Part shown: piece after piece, positions 8,041-16,047 of the stretch
Numbering within the stretch: the stretch's first letter is position 1
Layout: each line of letters begins with the position of its first letter
Assembly: GCA_039931675.1 (NCBI GenBank)
Contig: JBDTRM010000162.1
Span: 1-34,365, forward strand
Length of the DNA stretch: 34,365 nt
Source of the DNA: JAEUTH01 sp039931675
GTDB lineage: Bacteria; Bacteroidota; Bacteroidia; AKYH767-A; OLB10
Reading direction: 5' to 3'
The notes under the pieces: model-generated
What the model saw: the letters and a program-made list of their open reading frames with translations, nothing else
Databases searched by the model: none
What the model was told of the DNA's origin: nothing
Program-made: the position numbers and the translations under genes

Positions 8041-8083
8041 GGACTGCAAGTCCGAAGCTCAGTGGGGCGCGACTGCAAGTCGC
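8041..8083. repeat. pair of related hairpins
   Basis: GGACTGCAAGTCC (8041-8053) and GCGACTGCAAGTCGC (8069-8083) share the loop GCA and the inner ACT/AGT pairs but differ in the outer stem, where both arms change together. They lie in the 205-bp gap between the M28 gene start and the end of the next minus-strand gene. Confidence 0.65.
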
Positions 8084-8206
8084 CTCCAACGCCAACACAT
8101 GCGATGCGTGTTTATCTGCCGATTGCTTCTCACCATTAATTCGGATCGTAATGACGGTTTTTCCAATTACCTCAACTTCCAAATTACCAAATCACCAAAC
8201 TCAACT

Positions 8207-9115
8207 CTAAAGAAACCTCCGCTCCACTAAATCAATAAACTTCTTTACAATCTCCTGATCCGCATCCCAATTATACTTTGTAATCAATGAATCAATAATT
8301 GACCGCGCATGATTTACTTCTGATGATGAGTTTATTTTTTCAATATGCTCGTTGTAAGATGCGAGGCTGCCTTCAAACAATTCGTTGATGAAAAGAAACT
8401 TTTCATTGATGCCGATTGCTTTTTTCAAATCATCAATTTTTTGATGATGGATTTTATCCGCAACACTTTTTTCACCTTTTGTATTGGTGAATTTTTGTTG
8501 CAAAGTTTTTGCATCATCAAATTGTTCACCAAGTGATGGTGCAGCATCAAAAAGGCTTGCAGCTGTTTTCGATTGTTTTTTTGCAATATGTATTTCCTCC
8601 TGAATTGCAGCTTTAACTACCACTTCCTCCTGTATATTTATTTTCTGTTCATGTTTTACAACAGGTTTTGGTGGTGCAATAATTTTAGCTTCCGGTTCTT
8701 CAGCTATTGGTATTTCCGCCCTTTTATTTGCAGCAACTATTTCAATTTTTTCTTCAACAACTTCTCTTTGTTCAGGTTCACTTATTATATTTTCCGTAGG
8801 AGGCGGAGTTGCTTTTATTTCTTTTGACTCAGCTTTTGCAGTGATAACTTCTTCAGAAGTTGAAGCGGTTAAATTACCTGCCAAAATATTTTGGATGCCT
8901 GGTTCTCCTGGAATTGGAGCTACCGAGAAACCGCTTAAATTTTTATTTATTTTATTCAATGCAAGCAACTGCTCATAGAGTTTGCGCACATTGCTGAGAA
9001 TAATATCCAACTCTAGCTGTGGCATTTTATGTTCGTGTGTATAAACAAGTTCTACCTGTTCAGTAATTGTTTCGAGCAAATGCGAAATATCCTGCTTAAT
9101 ATGTTCTTTGGTCAT
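8207..9115 (-). CDS. Bacteroidota hypothetical protein with helical C-terminal domain
   Basis: I do not recognise a functional family. The 302-residue protein has no signal peptide or membrane segment. Residues 1-65 look helical (TKEHIKQDISHLLETITEQVELVY and following). Residues 85-170 form a low-complexity Glu/Ala/Pro/Lys linker. Residues 200-302 form a charged helical domain with DLKKAIGINEKFLFINELFEGS and end KKFIDLVERRF. This C-terminal pattern recurs in conserved hypothetical proteins of Bacteroidota as far as I remember. It is transcribed away from thymidine kinase, and the two starts are 92 bp apart. Confidence 0.7.
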   Translation of the reverse strand: MTKEHIKQDISHLLETITEQVELVYTHEHKMPQLELDIILSNVRKLYEQLLALNKINKNLSGFSVAPIPGEPGIQNILAGNLTASTSEEVITAKAESKEIKATPPPTENIISEPEQREVVEEKIEIVAANKRAEIPIAEEPEAKIIAPPKPVVKHEQKINIQEEVVVKAAIQEEIHIAKKQSKTAASLFDAAPSLGEQFDDAKTLQQKFTNTKGEKSVADKIHHQKIDDLKKAIGINEKFLFINELFEGSLASYNEHIEKINSSSEVNHARSIIDSLITKYNWDADQEIVKKFIDLVERRFL

Positions 9116-9179
9116 TTTTACTTTTTATTTTATTGAGCAAAATAATAAACCATTTTGATAGTAATGAAAAGGATTTGAA

Positions 9180-9187
9180 TATTTTTG
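9180..9187 (+). promoter_or_regulatory. probable -7 box of tdk
   Basis: TATTTTTG fits TAnnTTTG and lies 20 nt before the ATG at 9208. A TTTG at 9154-9157 is 22 nt upstream, slightly too far for an ideal -33 box. The position argues against the longer TTG start at 9133. Confidence 0.4.
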
Positions 9188-9207
9188 GCAGAAATGTTAG
9201 AAAACCT

Positions 9208-9786
9208 ATGTTCCTCGAGCAATTAAAAGATAGAACCCTGAAACGCGGATGGATTGAAGTCATTTGCGGCAGCATGTTTTCAGGTAAAACTGAAGAACTG
9301 ATACGCAGGTTGAAGCGCGCACAGATTGCGCGTCTCAAGGTGGAGATATTCAAACCTAATATTGACAACCGTTACAGCGAAGAAAAAATTGTTTCGCATG
9401 ATGCCAATGCAATTCTCTCCACGCCTGTTTCATCAGCTACTGAAATATTATTTCATGTTACTGATGTTGAAATTGTAGGAATTGATGAAGCACAATTTTT
9501 CGATGATGAACTTCCGCATGTTTGTGAACAGCTCGCTAACCGCGGCATCCGTGTGATAGTTGCCGGACTTGATATGGATTTTCAAGGCAAACCTTTCGGG
9601 CCTATGCCACAATTGCTTGCCACTGCTGAATACATTACCAAGGTTCATGCAATTTGTATGAATTGTGGTGAGCTGGCCCATAACTCCTATCGCATCGCAA
9701 AAGGTGATTCACAAATTTTAGTCGGAGAAAAAGAAAGCTATGTCCCGCTTTGCAGGAGTTGTTATAATAAGGAGATGGAGAAGTGA
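9208..9786 (+). CDS. tdk: thymidine kinase (type II)
   Basis: This enzyme phosphorylates thymidine to dTMP with ATP in the salvage pathway. The 192-residue protein has the P-loop GSMFSGKT (residues 21-28), the DEAQFF motif (93-98) with the Walker B aspartate and catalytic glutamate, and the structural zinc site C150-x2-C153 and C182-x2-C185. The ATG at 9208 gives MFLEQLKDR and then RGWIEVICGSMFSGKTEE, the usual start in Bacteroidota. A TTG at 9133 would add 25 residues and would span the likely promoter box at 9180-9187. It is divergent from the hypothetical gene ending at 8207. Confidence 0.96.
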   Translation: MFLEQLKDRTLKRGWIEVICGSMFSGKTEELIRRLKRAQIARLKVEIFKPNIDNRYSEEKIVSHDANAILSTPVSSATEILFHVTDVEIVGIDEAQFFDDELPHVCEQLANRGIRVIVAGLDMDFQGKPFGPMPQLLATAEYITKVHAICMNCGELAHNSYRIAKGDSQILVGEKESYVPLCRSCYNKEMEK

Positions 9787-9795
9787 AAGGATAAA

Positions 9796-10122
9796 CTACT
9801 TAACTCTTCTTAGTTTTTTAATTAGAACGGGATTTCTTTTAGAATGAAAAACATCAAGAATCAGAATCAATTTCGTAGTTATTTTAAAAATAATTTTATA
9901 CTGATAAAAAGGAGCATAACGATAAGCATTATTCTTTGTGGCAAGTTCAAGGCATAAAGGAAATGAATGAGGTTTCTTATTGATTGATCAAATAAAAATA
10001 GTTATTTCTTTTTGAATTCTCTCAGCCTTGTTAACAGAATCAATGCTTATGTAATCAAGCATTTCAAAAATTGCCTGTTCTGCATTCTTGCTATAAACTA
10101 TTTTCTTTTTTTCGGTTTCCAT
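9796..10122 (-). pseudogene. RelE/ParE-type toxin interrupted by one in-frame stop
   Basis: Read from the ATG at 10122-10120, the frame encodes METEKKKIVYSKNAEQ and runs on as a RelE/ParE-superfamily toxin. It is interrupted by a single TGA at codon 45 (9990-9988). Beyond the stop the same frame continues to the TAG at 9798-9796 with the typical later half: LATKNNAYRYAPFYQYKIIF, then LILDVFHSKRNP. Total length would be 108 residues, normal for the family. The start overlaps the end of the antitoxin gene by 25 nt, the common antitoxin-toxin arrangement. Only one lesion is present, so inactivation is recent or the stop is a sequencing error. A frameshift is excluded because both halves share one frame. 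Confidence 0.8.
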
Positions 10123-10349
10123 GATTTGATTGCTGCAACAGCTTCTTCCTCTGTCATCATTTTTGCCTGTTCTGCTTTTTTGATTCTTGATTTGAATTGC
10201 TCCAAAGTCATTGGTGGTCCCGGCATTGCAAAATTTTCATCATCCTCATTACTAATATGAATCGTTTCAACCTCCTTATGATTTTTGAAAGTGTTGCTGA
10301 GTGCTTTAGCAAATGAATCAGATTTAACCTTAATTGTTACTGTTTGCAT
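10098..10349 (-). CDS. antitoxin-like small protein paired with the broken toxin
   Basis: The 83-residue protein starts MQTVTIKVKSDSFAKALSNT, a short beta strand plus helix seen in antitoxins of RelE/ParE-type pairs in Bacteroidota. It has a Pro/Gly linker (MPGPPMTLEQF) and a charged tail AIKSWKPKKRK. The DDE-rich middle and basic end suit toxin binding. It lies directly upstream of and overlaps the interrupted toxin, which is the basis for the call. Promoter and operator were not resolved; the 141 bp to murF-alr (divergent) would hold them. Confidence 0.7.
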   Translation of the reverse strand: MQTVTIKVKSDSFAKALSNTFKNHKEVETIHISNEDDENFAMPGPPMTLEQFKSRIKKAEQAKMMTEEEAVAAIKSWKPKKRK

Positions 10350-10441
10350 ATTAAAAGAATTACTTTTTCAAAGGTAGAAAAATGTTATTGAATATTCGTC
10401 TTGCGATTTCATTTTATAACCATTAGCAATCATTATCTTTT

Positions 10442-10449
10442 TAAGTTTG
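10442..10449 (+). promoter_or_regulatory. possible -7 box of murF-alr
   Basis: TAAGTTTG fits TAnnTTTG and lies 41 nt before the murF-alr start. No good -33 TTTG is present at the standard distance, so this is weak evidence. Confidence 0.35.
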
Positions 10450-10490
10450 CAACTCTTCCTATTCTTCAATAGAGGACAAAAGGCTTTATA

Positions 10491-13013
10491 ATGTACTATA
10501 TCATTCACCATATTTCAAAAATCATAAACGGCCAATTGCAATTAGGCGATACCACTTTTGCAGAGATAAAAAATTTAATCACTGACAGCCGCAAAATTGT
10601 TTCACCTGAAAACTCACTCTTCTTTGCTTTGAAAGGTGCGCGCAATGACGGACACCAATACATTAAAGAACTTATTTCTCAAGGTGTAAAAAATTTTGTT
10701 GTGAGTAATCCCCTCTCCTTGGGAGTGGGGGTAGAGGCAAATTTTATTTTAGTTGCAGATACCTTACAAGCCCTACAATCTCTATCTGTTCATCATCGCA
10801 AAAAATTTTCTTATCCGGTTATAGGCATAACCGGTAGTAATGGAAAAACGATTGTGAAAGAATGGTTATACACTTTGCTACGCGAGCAATACAATATAGT
10901 TCGCAGCCCGAAAAGTTATAATTCACAAATTGGAGTTCCGCTTTCAGTTTGGATGATGAAAGAGGAAAATGATTTGGGAATTTTTGAAGCCGGAATTTCT
11001 TTGAAGGGAGAAATGGAAAATCTTGAAAAAATTATTCAACCTACCATAGGCATCTTCACCAACATCGGCACAGCACACGATGAAAATTTTAAAGATCATC
11101 ATGAAAAAATAATTGAGAAGTTAAAGTTGTTTGTCAATTGCAAGGCATTGATTTTTTGTAAAGATCATGCAGATGTTTTCAAACACATAAGTCATTTATT
11201 GCATGAACAAAAACGCTCCACTCTCCCTGGGAGAGGGGCCGGAGGTGAGGTAATAAAACAATTTTCATGGTCGCGCGAACATAAGGCCGATCTTGAAATA
11301 GGACAGATTCAAAAACTTACAACAGAAACCATCATCGAAGCATTTTATAAGGAACAACTTATTGCCATCCGTATTCCTTTTATTGATGATGCTTCTATTG
11401 AAAATGCAATTCAATGCTGGGCGCTTATGTTATATCTCAATTTTTCTAATGACAGTATCGCTGATAAAATGTTGTTACTTTCTCCCGTTGCCATGCGCCT
11501 TGAAATGAAAGAAGGAATCAACAATTGCTCAATAATTAATGACAGCTACAACTCTGATATCGGCTCGTTAACTATTGCACTTGATTTTTTGAATCAACAA
11601 AAGCAGCATCAAAAACGCACCGTGGTTTTATCTGACATTTTGCAAAGCGGTAAGGATGAAAACATTTTATATAAAGAAGTTGCTGATTTGATTAAAAAGA
11701 AAAATGTAAATCGTTTGATAGGAATCGGAAGTGCAATTTCGCGACAGGCAAATTTATTTGATGGTGAAAAATTGTTTTATAATTCTACCGAAGATTTCTT
11801 TGCCAATTATAAAGCCGATCTTTTTGAAGAAGAAACCATATTGCTGAAAGGTGCACGCACATTCGGTTTTGAACGCATCAGCAAATTGCTGCAACAAAAA
11901 GCGCATGAAACGGTTCTCGAAATAAATTTGAATGCACTCATCCACAACCTGAATTTTTATCGCTCTATAATTCGACCCGAAACAAAAATGATGTGTATGG
12001 TAAAAGCATTTGCTTACGGAAGCGGAAGCTTTGAAATTGCTAATACATTACAGTTTCATCGTGTAAATTACCTCGCAGTTGCTTATGCAGATGAAGGGGT
12101 GGAGTTACGCAAGGGTGGAATCACATTACCAATTATGGTAATGAGTCCAGAGGAACAAAGTTTTGATACGATGATTGATTACAACTTAGAGCCTGAGTTG
12201 TATTCATTTCGGGTATTAAAAATATTCAATGAAGCAGCACAGCGAAAATTAAGCAATGCTGAACAAAAAAAGATCAGCATACATTTAAAGTTAGATACAG
12301 GCATGCATCGTTTGGGTTTTGAAGAAAATGACTTGGATCAATTAATTCTTGATCTCAAACAAGAAACTCATCTTCATGTTCAATCAGTGTTTTCGCATCT
12401 TGCAGGAAGTGATGAACAAGTGCATGATAATTTTACTAAAGAGCAGATTGAAAAATTCAGACACATGAGTTCACACATTCAAAGTGCTTTTGATCATCAC
12501 ATCATGCGACACATTTTAAACTCTGCCGGCATTGTTCGTTTTCCTGATGCGCAATTTGAAATGGTGAGATTGGGAATTGGTTTGCATGGAATAGGAAGCA
12601 CTGATGCAGAAAATAAAATGTTGCAGCACGTGGCAACTTTAAAAACCACCATCTCGCAAATTAAAAATATAGCAGCCGGGGAAACCATTGGTTACAGCCG
12701 AAAAGGAATTGCCAAAAATGACATTCGAATTGCAACAGTTGCAATTGGTTATGCTGACGGATTGAACAGAAAACTTAGCAATGACATTGGAAAAATGATC
12801 GTGAACGGAAAGCCTGCAAGTATAATAGGCAACGTTTGCATGGACATGTGCATGCTTGACGTTACACAAATTGATTGCAAGGAAGGTGATGATGTGATTG
12901 TTTTTGGTAAAGAATATCCAATAGAAAATATTGCACAACAAACAGGAACGATTGCTTACGAAGTGCTCACCGGAATTTCGCAAAGAGTGAAACGGGTTTA
13001 TTACCATGAGTAA
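10491..13013 (+). CDS. murF-alr: bifunctional MurF ligase / alanine racemase fusion
   Basis: This fusion supplies two steps of peptidoglycan precursor synthesis: alanine racemase makes D-Ala, and MurF adds D-Ala-D-Ala to the UDP-MurNAc-tripeptide. The MurF half (about 1-465) has the ATP-binding loop GITGSNGKT (112-120) and the NDSYNS segment (350-355). The racemase half (about 470-840) has the PLP lysine K505 in MVKAFAYG, the second-base tyrosine Y735 in GETIGYSRKG and the NVCMDMCMLD signature (781-790). Such fusions are standard in Bacteroidota. Two stretches, residues 73-84 (NPLSLGVGVEAN) and 241-254 (KRSTLPGRGAGGEV), are encoded by GC-rich palindromic repeat DNA and look like in-frame insertions in the MurF half. 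The frame stays open through both. The start ATG at 10491 opens directly into the domain. Confidence 0.95.
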   Translation: MYYIIHHISKIINGQLQLGDTTFAEIKNLITDSRKIVSPENSLFFALKGARNDGHQYIKELISQGVKNFVVSNPLSLGVGVEANFILVADTLQALQSLSVHHRKKFSYPVIGITGSNGKTIVKEWLYTLLREQYNIVRSPKSYNSQIGVPLSVWMMKEENDLGIFEAGISLKGEMENLEKIIQPTIGIFTNIGTAHDENFKDHHEKIIEKLKLFVNCKALIFCKDHADVFKHISHLLHEQKRSTLPGRGAGGEVIKQFSWSREHKADLEIGQIQKLTTETIIEAFYKEQLIAIRIPFIDDASIENAIQCWALMLYLNFSNDSIADKMLLLSPVAMRLEMKEGINNCSIINDSYNSDIGSLTIALDFLNQQKQHQKRTVVLSDILQSGKDENILYKEVADLIKKKNVNRLIGIGSAISRQANLFDGEKLFYNSTEDFFANYKADLFEEETILLKGARTFGFERISKLLQQKAHETVLEINLNALIHNLNFYRSIIRPETKMMCMVKAFAYGSGSFEIANTLQFHRVNYLAVAYADEGVELRKGGITLPIMVMSPEEQSFDTMIDYNLEPELYSFRVLKIFNEAAQRKLSNAEQKKISIHLKLDTGMHRLGFEENDLDQLILDLKQETHLHVQSVFSHLAGSDEQVHDNFTKEQIEKFRHMSSHIQSAFDHHIMRHILNSAGIVRFPDAQFEMVRLGIGLHGIGSTDAENKMLQHVATLKTTISQIKNIAAGETIGYSRKGIAKNDIRIATVAIGYADGLNRKLSNDIGKMIVNGKPASIIGNVCMDMCMLDVTQIDCKEGDDVIVFGKEYPIENIAQQTGTIAYEVLTGISQRVKRVYYHE
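10710..10737. repeat. GC-rich palindromic repeat inside murF, copy 1
   Basis: CCCCTCTCCTTGGGAGTGGGG followed by GTAGAGG. Its arms CCCCTCTCC / GGGAGTGGGG pair imperfectly. It has the same plan as the copies at 11216-11250 and 24556-24580. Confidence 0.7.
11216..11250. repeat. GC-rich palindromic repeat inside murF, copy 2
   Basis: CTCCACTCTCCC and GGGAGAGGGG form the palindrome, followed by CCGGAGGTGAGG. It is the fullest copy in the window. Like the copy at 24556 it is preceded by AAACG. Confidence 0.75.
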
Positions 13014-13023
13014 ACGTAAATGG

Positions 13024-13042
13024 GGATAGCATCCCGACCTTT
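13024..13042. repeat. 19-bp exact repeat, copy 1
   Basis: GGATAGCATCCCGACCTTT lies 11 bp after the murF-alr stop; an identical copy is at 14238-14256. GGGAT and ATCCC form a small hairpin. A partial third copy, ATAGCATCCCGGCTTTT, is at 13051-13067. Confidence 0.75.
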
Positions 13043-13091
13043 CGCAAATAATAGCATCCCGGCTTTTACTCTGAGAGCACATTTAATTCAC

Positions 13092-13099
13092 TATATTTG
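13092..13099 (+). promoter_or_regulatory. possible -7 box before the Phd-like antitoxin
   Basis: TATATTTG fits TAnnTTTG and lies 20 nt before the ATG at 13120. No -33 element was seen at the standard distance. Confidence 0.35.
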
Positions 13100-13119
13100 T
13101 TTAAGAAAATCATAAATAC

Positions 13120-13332
13120 ATGCAGTTCAAAGAAACTTTTGTGGTGGACAATTACGGTGAAAAGATTGCCGTAATGCTTCCGATTAAAGAGTATAATAAA
13201 TTAATTGCTGAACTCGAAGATGCTGAAGATATTAAGGCATATAGAAAAGTAAAAGCAATGAAGAGTGAAGTAATTCTATTCGATCGGGCAGTAAAAGAAA
13301 TAGCAGGAAACCGAAAAAGAAAAAATGATTAA
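13120..13332 (+). CDS. orphan Phd/RelB-like antitoxin
   Basis: This 70-residue protein resembles the Phd/YefM/RelB antitoxins: MQFKETFVVDNYGEKIAVMLPIKEYNKLIAELEDAEDIKAY, with the typical PIKEYNKLIAELED dimerisation helix. The second half, from AEDIKAYRKVKAMKSEVILFDRAVKE on, is where a toxin-binding tail would lie. No toxin gene follows; instead its last 8 nt overlap the start of a secreted protein gene. It may act in trans, be an evolutionary relic, or have been recruited to regulate its neighbour. The call rests on motif resemblance. Confidence 0.7.
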   Translation: MQFKETFVVDNYGEKIAVMLPIKEYNKLIAELEDAEDIKAYRKVKAMKSEVILFDRAVKEIAGNRKRKND

Positions 13333-14233
13333 GAAATATTTACTTTTTGTTTTCGCAATAATTTTTATGACCGGCACCAAACTTAAAGCACAGATAAAAT
13401 CTATTCACGCGCCTCAGCCAATCGAAATAACGGATTCTCTATTTGTAACTTTTCATCAGGATACTGTTAGTGGCAGCAGTGTTACAGAAAATGACATCAC
13501 CACTTACTTTTACAAAACACTTGTTTTTCTGTCACCGTTTGATACGATAAGTTATTACACACATATTTCGCGTTATTATAAAGATCAGTTTCTCGAATTG
13601 TATAACGATCGCAAAATATTTCCTGCCAGCCGTATTTATGGTTTTATTCAGGCAGGTAAGTTTTACCGTACCGCGCATCCTGGCAATCGTAATCACGTAT
13701 TTGCAGAGCGCCTCATTAATGACAAGATGAGCTTGTTTGCTGCTGATCGTTTTATTGCAGAGGGCGAATTGGATGTGATAGGGACTTCAGACAGCGGAAA
13801 TACTATTTATAATAACACGCAGCTTATACTTGATGAAAATCGTAAGAAGACAAATAGTTATGACAAAGATTATTTCGTTACTGTAAAAGCAAAAACAGAT
13901 TCGCTGATTTTATTTGATAAAAATTCAGAAGTGCTTTCAATTGTCAAACCATGCAAGCCGGCTTACAATTATTATATGAAATTCAGAGAGGACAGATATA
14001 AGGAAGCTATTTCAACTACCGGTTGGTTATTTGTAGGAACTATGTTTGCTAATTTTTTATTCAACACCCGATTTACAATCTATGACAAAGAAACAGGGAA
14101 GTTAGTTCCATTGGGAGTTTTGGCAATTGCCACGGGCGTGACTTTTGTTACGCTTAAAATAGTTTTAAAAGTTCCTGATTACGACAAAGAAAAAAAAATG
14201 AAAACTGTTGCCCTTTATAATGAATGTAAGTAA
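13325..14233 (+). CDS. secreted hypothetical protein with C-terminal membrane segments
   Basis: No family was recognised. The 302-residue protein has a clear signal peptide (MIKKYLLFVFAIIFMTGTKLKAQ). A mainly polar region of about 200 residues follows, with an SRYYKDQFLELYNDRKIFPAS stretch. Two hydrophobic segments lie near the C-terminus (about 232-246 and 264-283, VLAIATGVTFVTLKIVLKV). It overlaps the antitoxin-like gene by 8 nt, so translation is probably coupled. A 19-bp repeat follows the stop, identical to one that follows murF-alr. Confidence 0.7.
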   Translation: MIKKYLLFVFAIIFMTGTKLKAQIKSIHAPQPIEITDSLFVTFHQDTVSGSSVTENDITTYFYKTLVFLSPFDTISYYTHISRYYKDQFLELYNDRKIFPASRIYGFIQAGKFYRTAHPGNRNHVFAERLINDKMSLFAADRFIAEGELDVIGTSDSGNTIYNNTQLILDENRKKTNSYDKDYFVTVKAKTDSLILFDKNSEVLSIVKPCKPAYNYYMKFREDRYKEAISTTGWLFVGTMFANFLFNTRFTIYDKETGKLVPLGVLAIATGVTFVTLKIVLKVPDYDKEKKMKTVALYNECK

Positions 14234-14237
14234 AACA

Positions 14238-14256
14238 GGATAGCATCCCGACCTTT
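14238..14256. repeat. 19-bp exact repeat, copy 2
   Basis: Identical to 13024-13042 and likewise placed a few bases after a stop codon. The two copies bracket the antitoxin-like gene and the secreted protein gene in direct orientation. Confidence 0.75.
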
Positions 14257-14269
14257 ACTATTTCCGAAA

Positions 14270-14821
14270 TCAACCTTCCATCACCCGTTCCCTTATTTTT
14301 TCAGCGGGATTACCCTGGTAAATCCACCATGGCTCTAAGTTTTGATTAGCTACAGAATTTACAGTAAGAATAGAATGGCTGCCACAGATTACTCCGGGAC
14401 ATACGATGGCGTTAGCACCTATCCACACACCATCTTCAAGTGTCACACTTTTTATGATGAGGTCGAAAGTTGTTTTCTTATAATTGTGATTACCTGTCAT
14501 TATTGTTGCGCCTTGCGAAAGACATGCATTATTGCCAATGGTAACTTTACAATGATTTTCAATCCATACCATCTCACCAATCCAAACATGATTTCCAATT
14601 TCAAGACTCCAGGGATATTTAATATTTACTGATGGTTTTATTATCACCCCCCTGCCCACTTTAGCGCCAAACATGCGCAACACACTAACTTTAAAACCAA
14701 CAAAAGGAAATAACGGGTTAAGAAATACAATACCTTTTACAATAAACCAAAGCGCCACCTTAAACTTCGATCCGCCTGTATCGTACCAGCTATTGTTGTA
14801 TTTTGATAAGTCAACGCCCAT
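14270..14821 (-). CDS. wcaF: WcaF-type polysaccharide acetyltransferase
   Basis: This is an O-acetyltransferase with a left-handed beta-helix, presumably acetylating a sugar of the exported polysaccharide with acetyl-CoA. Hexapeptide-repeat turns run from about residue 50 (FGAKVGRGVIIKPSVNI) to about 160. The GNHVWIGEMVWIENHCKVTIGNNACLSQGATI and GVWIGANAIVCPGV stretches and the end WWIYQGNPAEKIRER are characteristic of the WcaF branch. The catalytic histidine is probably in the TGNHNYKK segment (residues 114-121). 183 residues is full length. Last gene of the minus-strand polysaccharide cluster, 24 bp after the preceding glycosyltransferase. Confidence 0.9.
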   Translation of the reverse strand: MGVDLSKYNNSWYDTGGSKFKVALWFIVKGIVFLNPLFPFVGFKVSVLRMFGAKVGRGVIIKPSVNIKYPWSLEIGNHVWIGEMVWIENHCKVTIGNNACLSQGATIMTGNHNYKKTTFDLIIKSVTLEDGVWIGANAIVCPGVICGSHSILTVNSVANQNLEPWWIYQGNPAEKIRERVMEG

Positions 14822-14845
14822 GTTTTATTTTTTCAAAGATAAAGT

Positions 14846-16009
14846 TTACGATTGGTTATTGTTGCCAAACAACCTTTTGTTTTGTTCAATTGCTTCAGGA
14901 TTTTTTATGACTTCCTCACCATAGTTGTACGATGCTGCACTCCATTCATCAAATTCCTGCTGTTGCATTGCGCAGGATTTTTTAATCGTATTAATAAAAG
15001 CAACATCATCATGCAAAGGTAAATCCCATCCGCATTTTTTATCTTGCAGTTTTCGCCACGGTGTCTGATTGCTTATTATGACAGGACAGCCTGCCACCCA
15101 ACTTTCAACAATTGAATGGCCAAAGTTTTCATTAAAAGTAGGTAGTATTGTAAAATGATATTCACTTAAGCGATATGTTATCTGCGCAGGTTCAAGTGAA
15201 CCACCATAAGTAGCTTTAATATTTGGTGGCAGGGTTTCAAATAATTTTACGCATTGCTCAAAGTGTTCTTTATCATCCACAGGTCCGTAATAATCAAATT
15301 GAATATTTACATCAGCAGGCATTGCAGCAAGATAACGATGCACAGCTATTAAATTTTTCTTTGGCGATATCCGTGATAGAAAAGCCATTTTCAACTTACC
15401 ATTTTCTTTAATGCGATGTACAGGTTTTATTATGTGGCTTTTACTGAGGTTAATTGCTACAATTACTTTGGCCTGTGAGCCGAATACTTTTTTTATTTCC
15501 TCCTCTTCCGTTGCAGTTGAGGCATGCCATGTAACGTTATTATAAAGCCCGAGTAATTTAGCTGCACTGATAAAGATTTTTTTCTTGGTTGATTTTAATT
15601 GCAATGCACCGCTGCCTAACATGCCGCGTGGCGCAACTATAATTTTACATTTCAATTTATTTCTCTTTGCGATAAGCAATGGAAACACGGTGAAAAATTT
15701 TGAGAAAAAACTATTGAGATAAATAACATCAAATTGATGTGAAAGAATAACCTGTTTAAGTTTTTTATACTGTTGATTTGCTGCAGAAAAATAATATACC
15801 GATGTGCCGTCACCTGTTATAATCCATTCATCACTTTTCACATTAGGATATGGAACAGTTTCGTGCAGATCAGTATTGCTTGTGATTATTGAAAAATCAA
15901 AATCATTTTTAAGATGTGAAACAATATTGGCTACTGACTGTATGGGTCCGCCCGCTTTGTAGCCCGGCAGATACCAATCAATAAAAATCAACACTTTTTT
16001 TTTATTCAC
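14846..16009 (-). CDS. glycosyltransferase family 4
   Basis: This is a retaining GT-B glycosyltransferase. The N-terminus VLIFIDWYLPGYKAGGPIQSVANI has the acceptor-side glycine motif, and the C-terminal half has the donor-binding segment FNENFGHSIVESWVAGCPVI with the E-x7-E pattern. The sugar donor cannot be told from sequence. Length 387 is normal. The start is a GTG at 16009-16007 followed by a poly-lysine stretch; no better ATG is near. It lies between the second GT4 gene (38 bp upstream) and wcaF. Confidence 0.88.
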   Translation of the reverse strand: MNKKKVLIFIDWYLPGYKAGGPIQSVANIVSHLKNDFDFSIITSNTDLHETVPYPNVKSDEWIITGDGTSVYYFSAANQQYKKLKQVILSHQFDVIYLNSFFSKFFTVFPLLIAKRNKLKCKIIVAPRGMLGSGALQLKSTKKKIFISAAKLLGLYNNVTWHASTATEEEEIKKVFGSQAKVIVAINLSKSHIIKPVHRIKENGKLKMAFLSRISPKKNLIAVHRYLAAMPADVNIQFDYYGPVDDKEHFEQCVKLFETLPPNIKATYGGSLEPAQITYRLSEYHFTILPTFNENFGHSIVESWVAGCPVIISNQTPWRKLQDKKCGWDLPLHDDVAFINTIKKSCAMQQQEFDEWSAASYNYGEEVIKNPEAIEQNKRLFGNNNQS

Positions 16010-16047
16010 TCTTATATCCGATTGAAATGTTGTTGAGATTAACTCTA

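Noticed and set aside
9988..9990. UGA recoding (selenocysteine or altered code) in the toxin frame
   Set aside because: Other genes in the window end with TGA normally, and RelE/ParE toxins do not use selenocysteine. A nonsense mutation or sequencing error is simpler.
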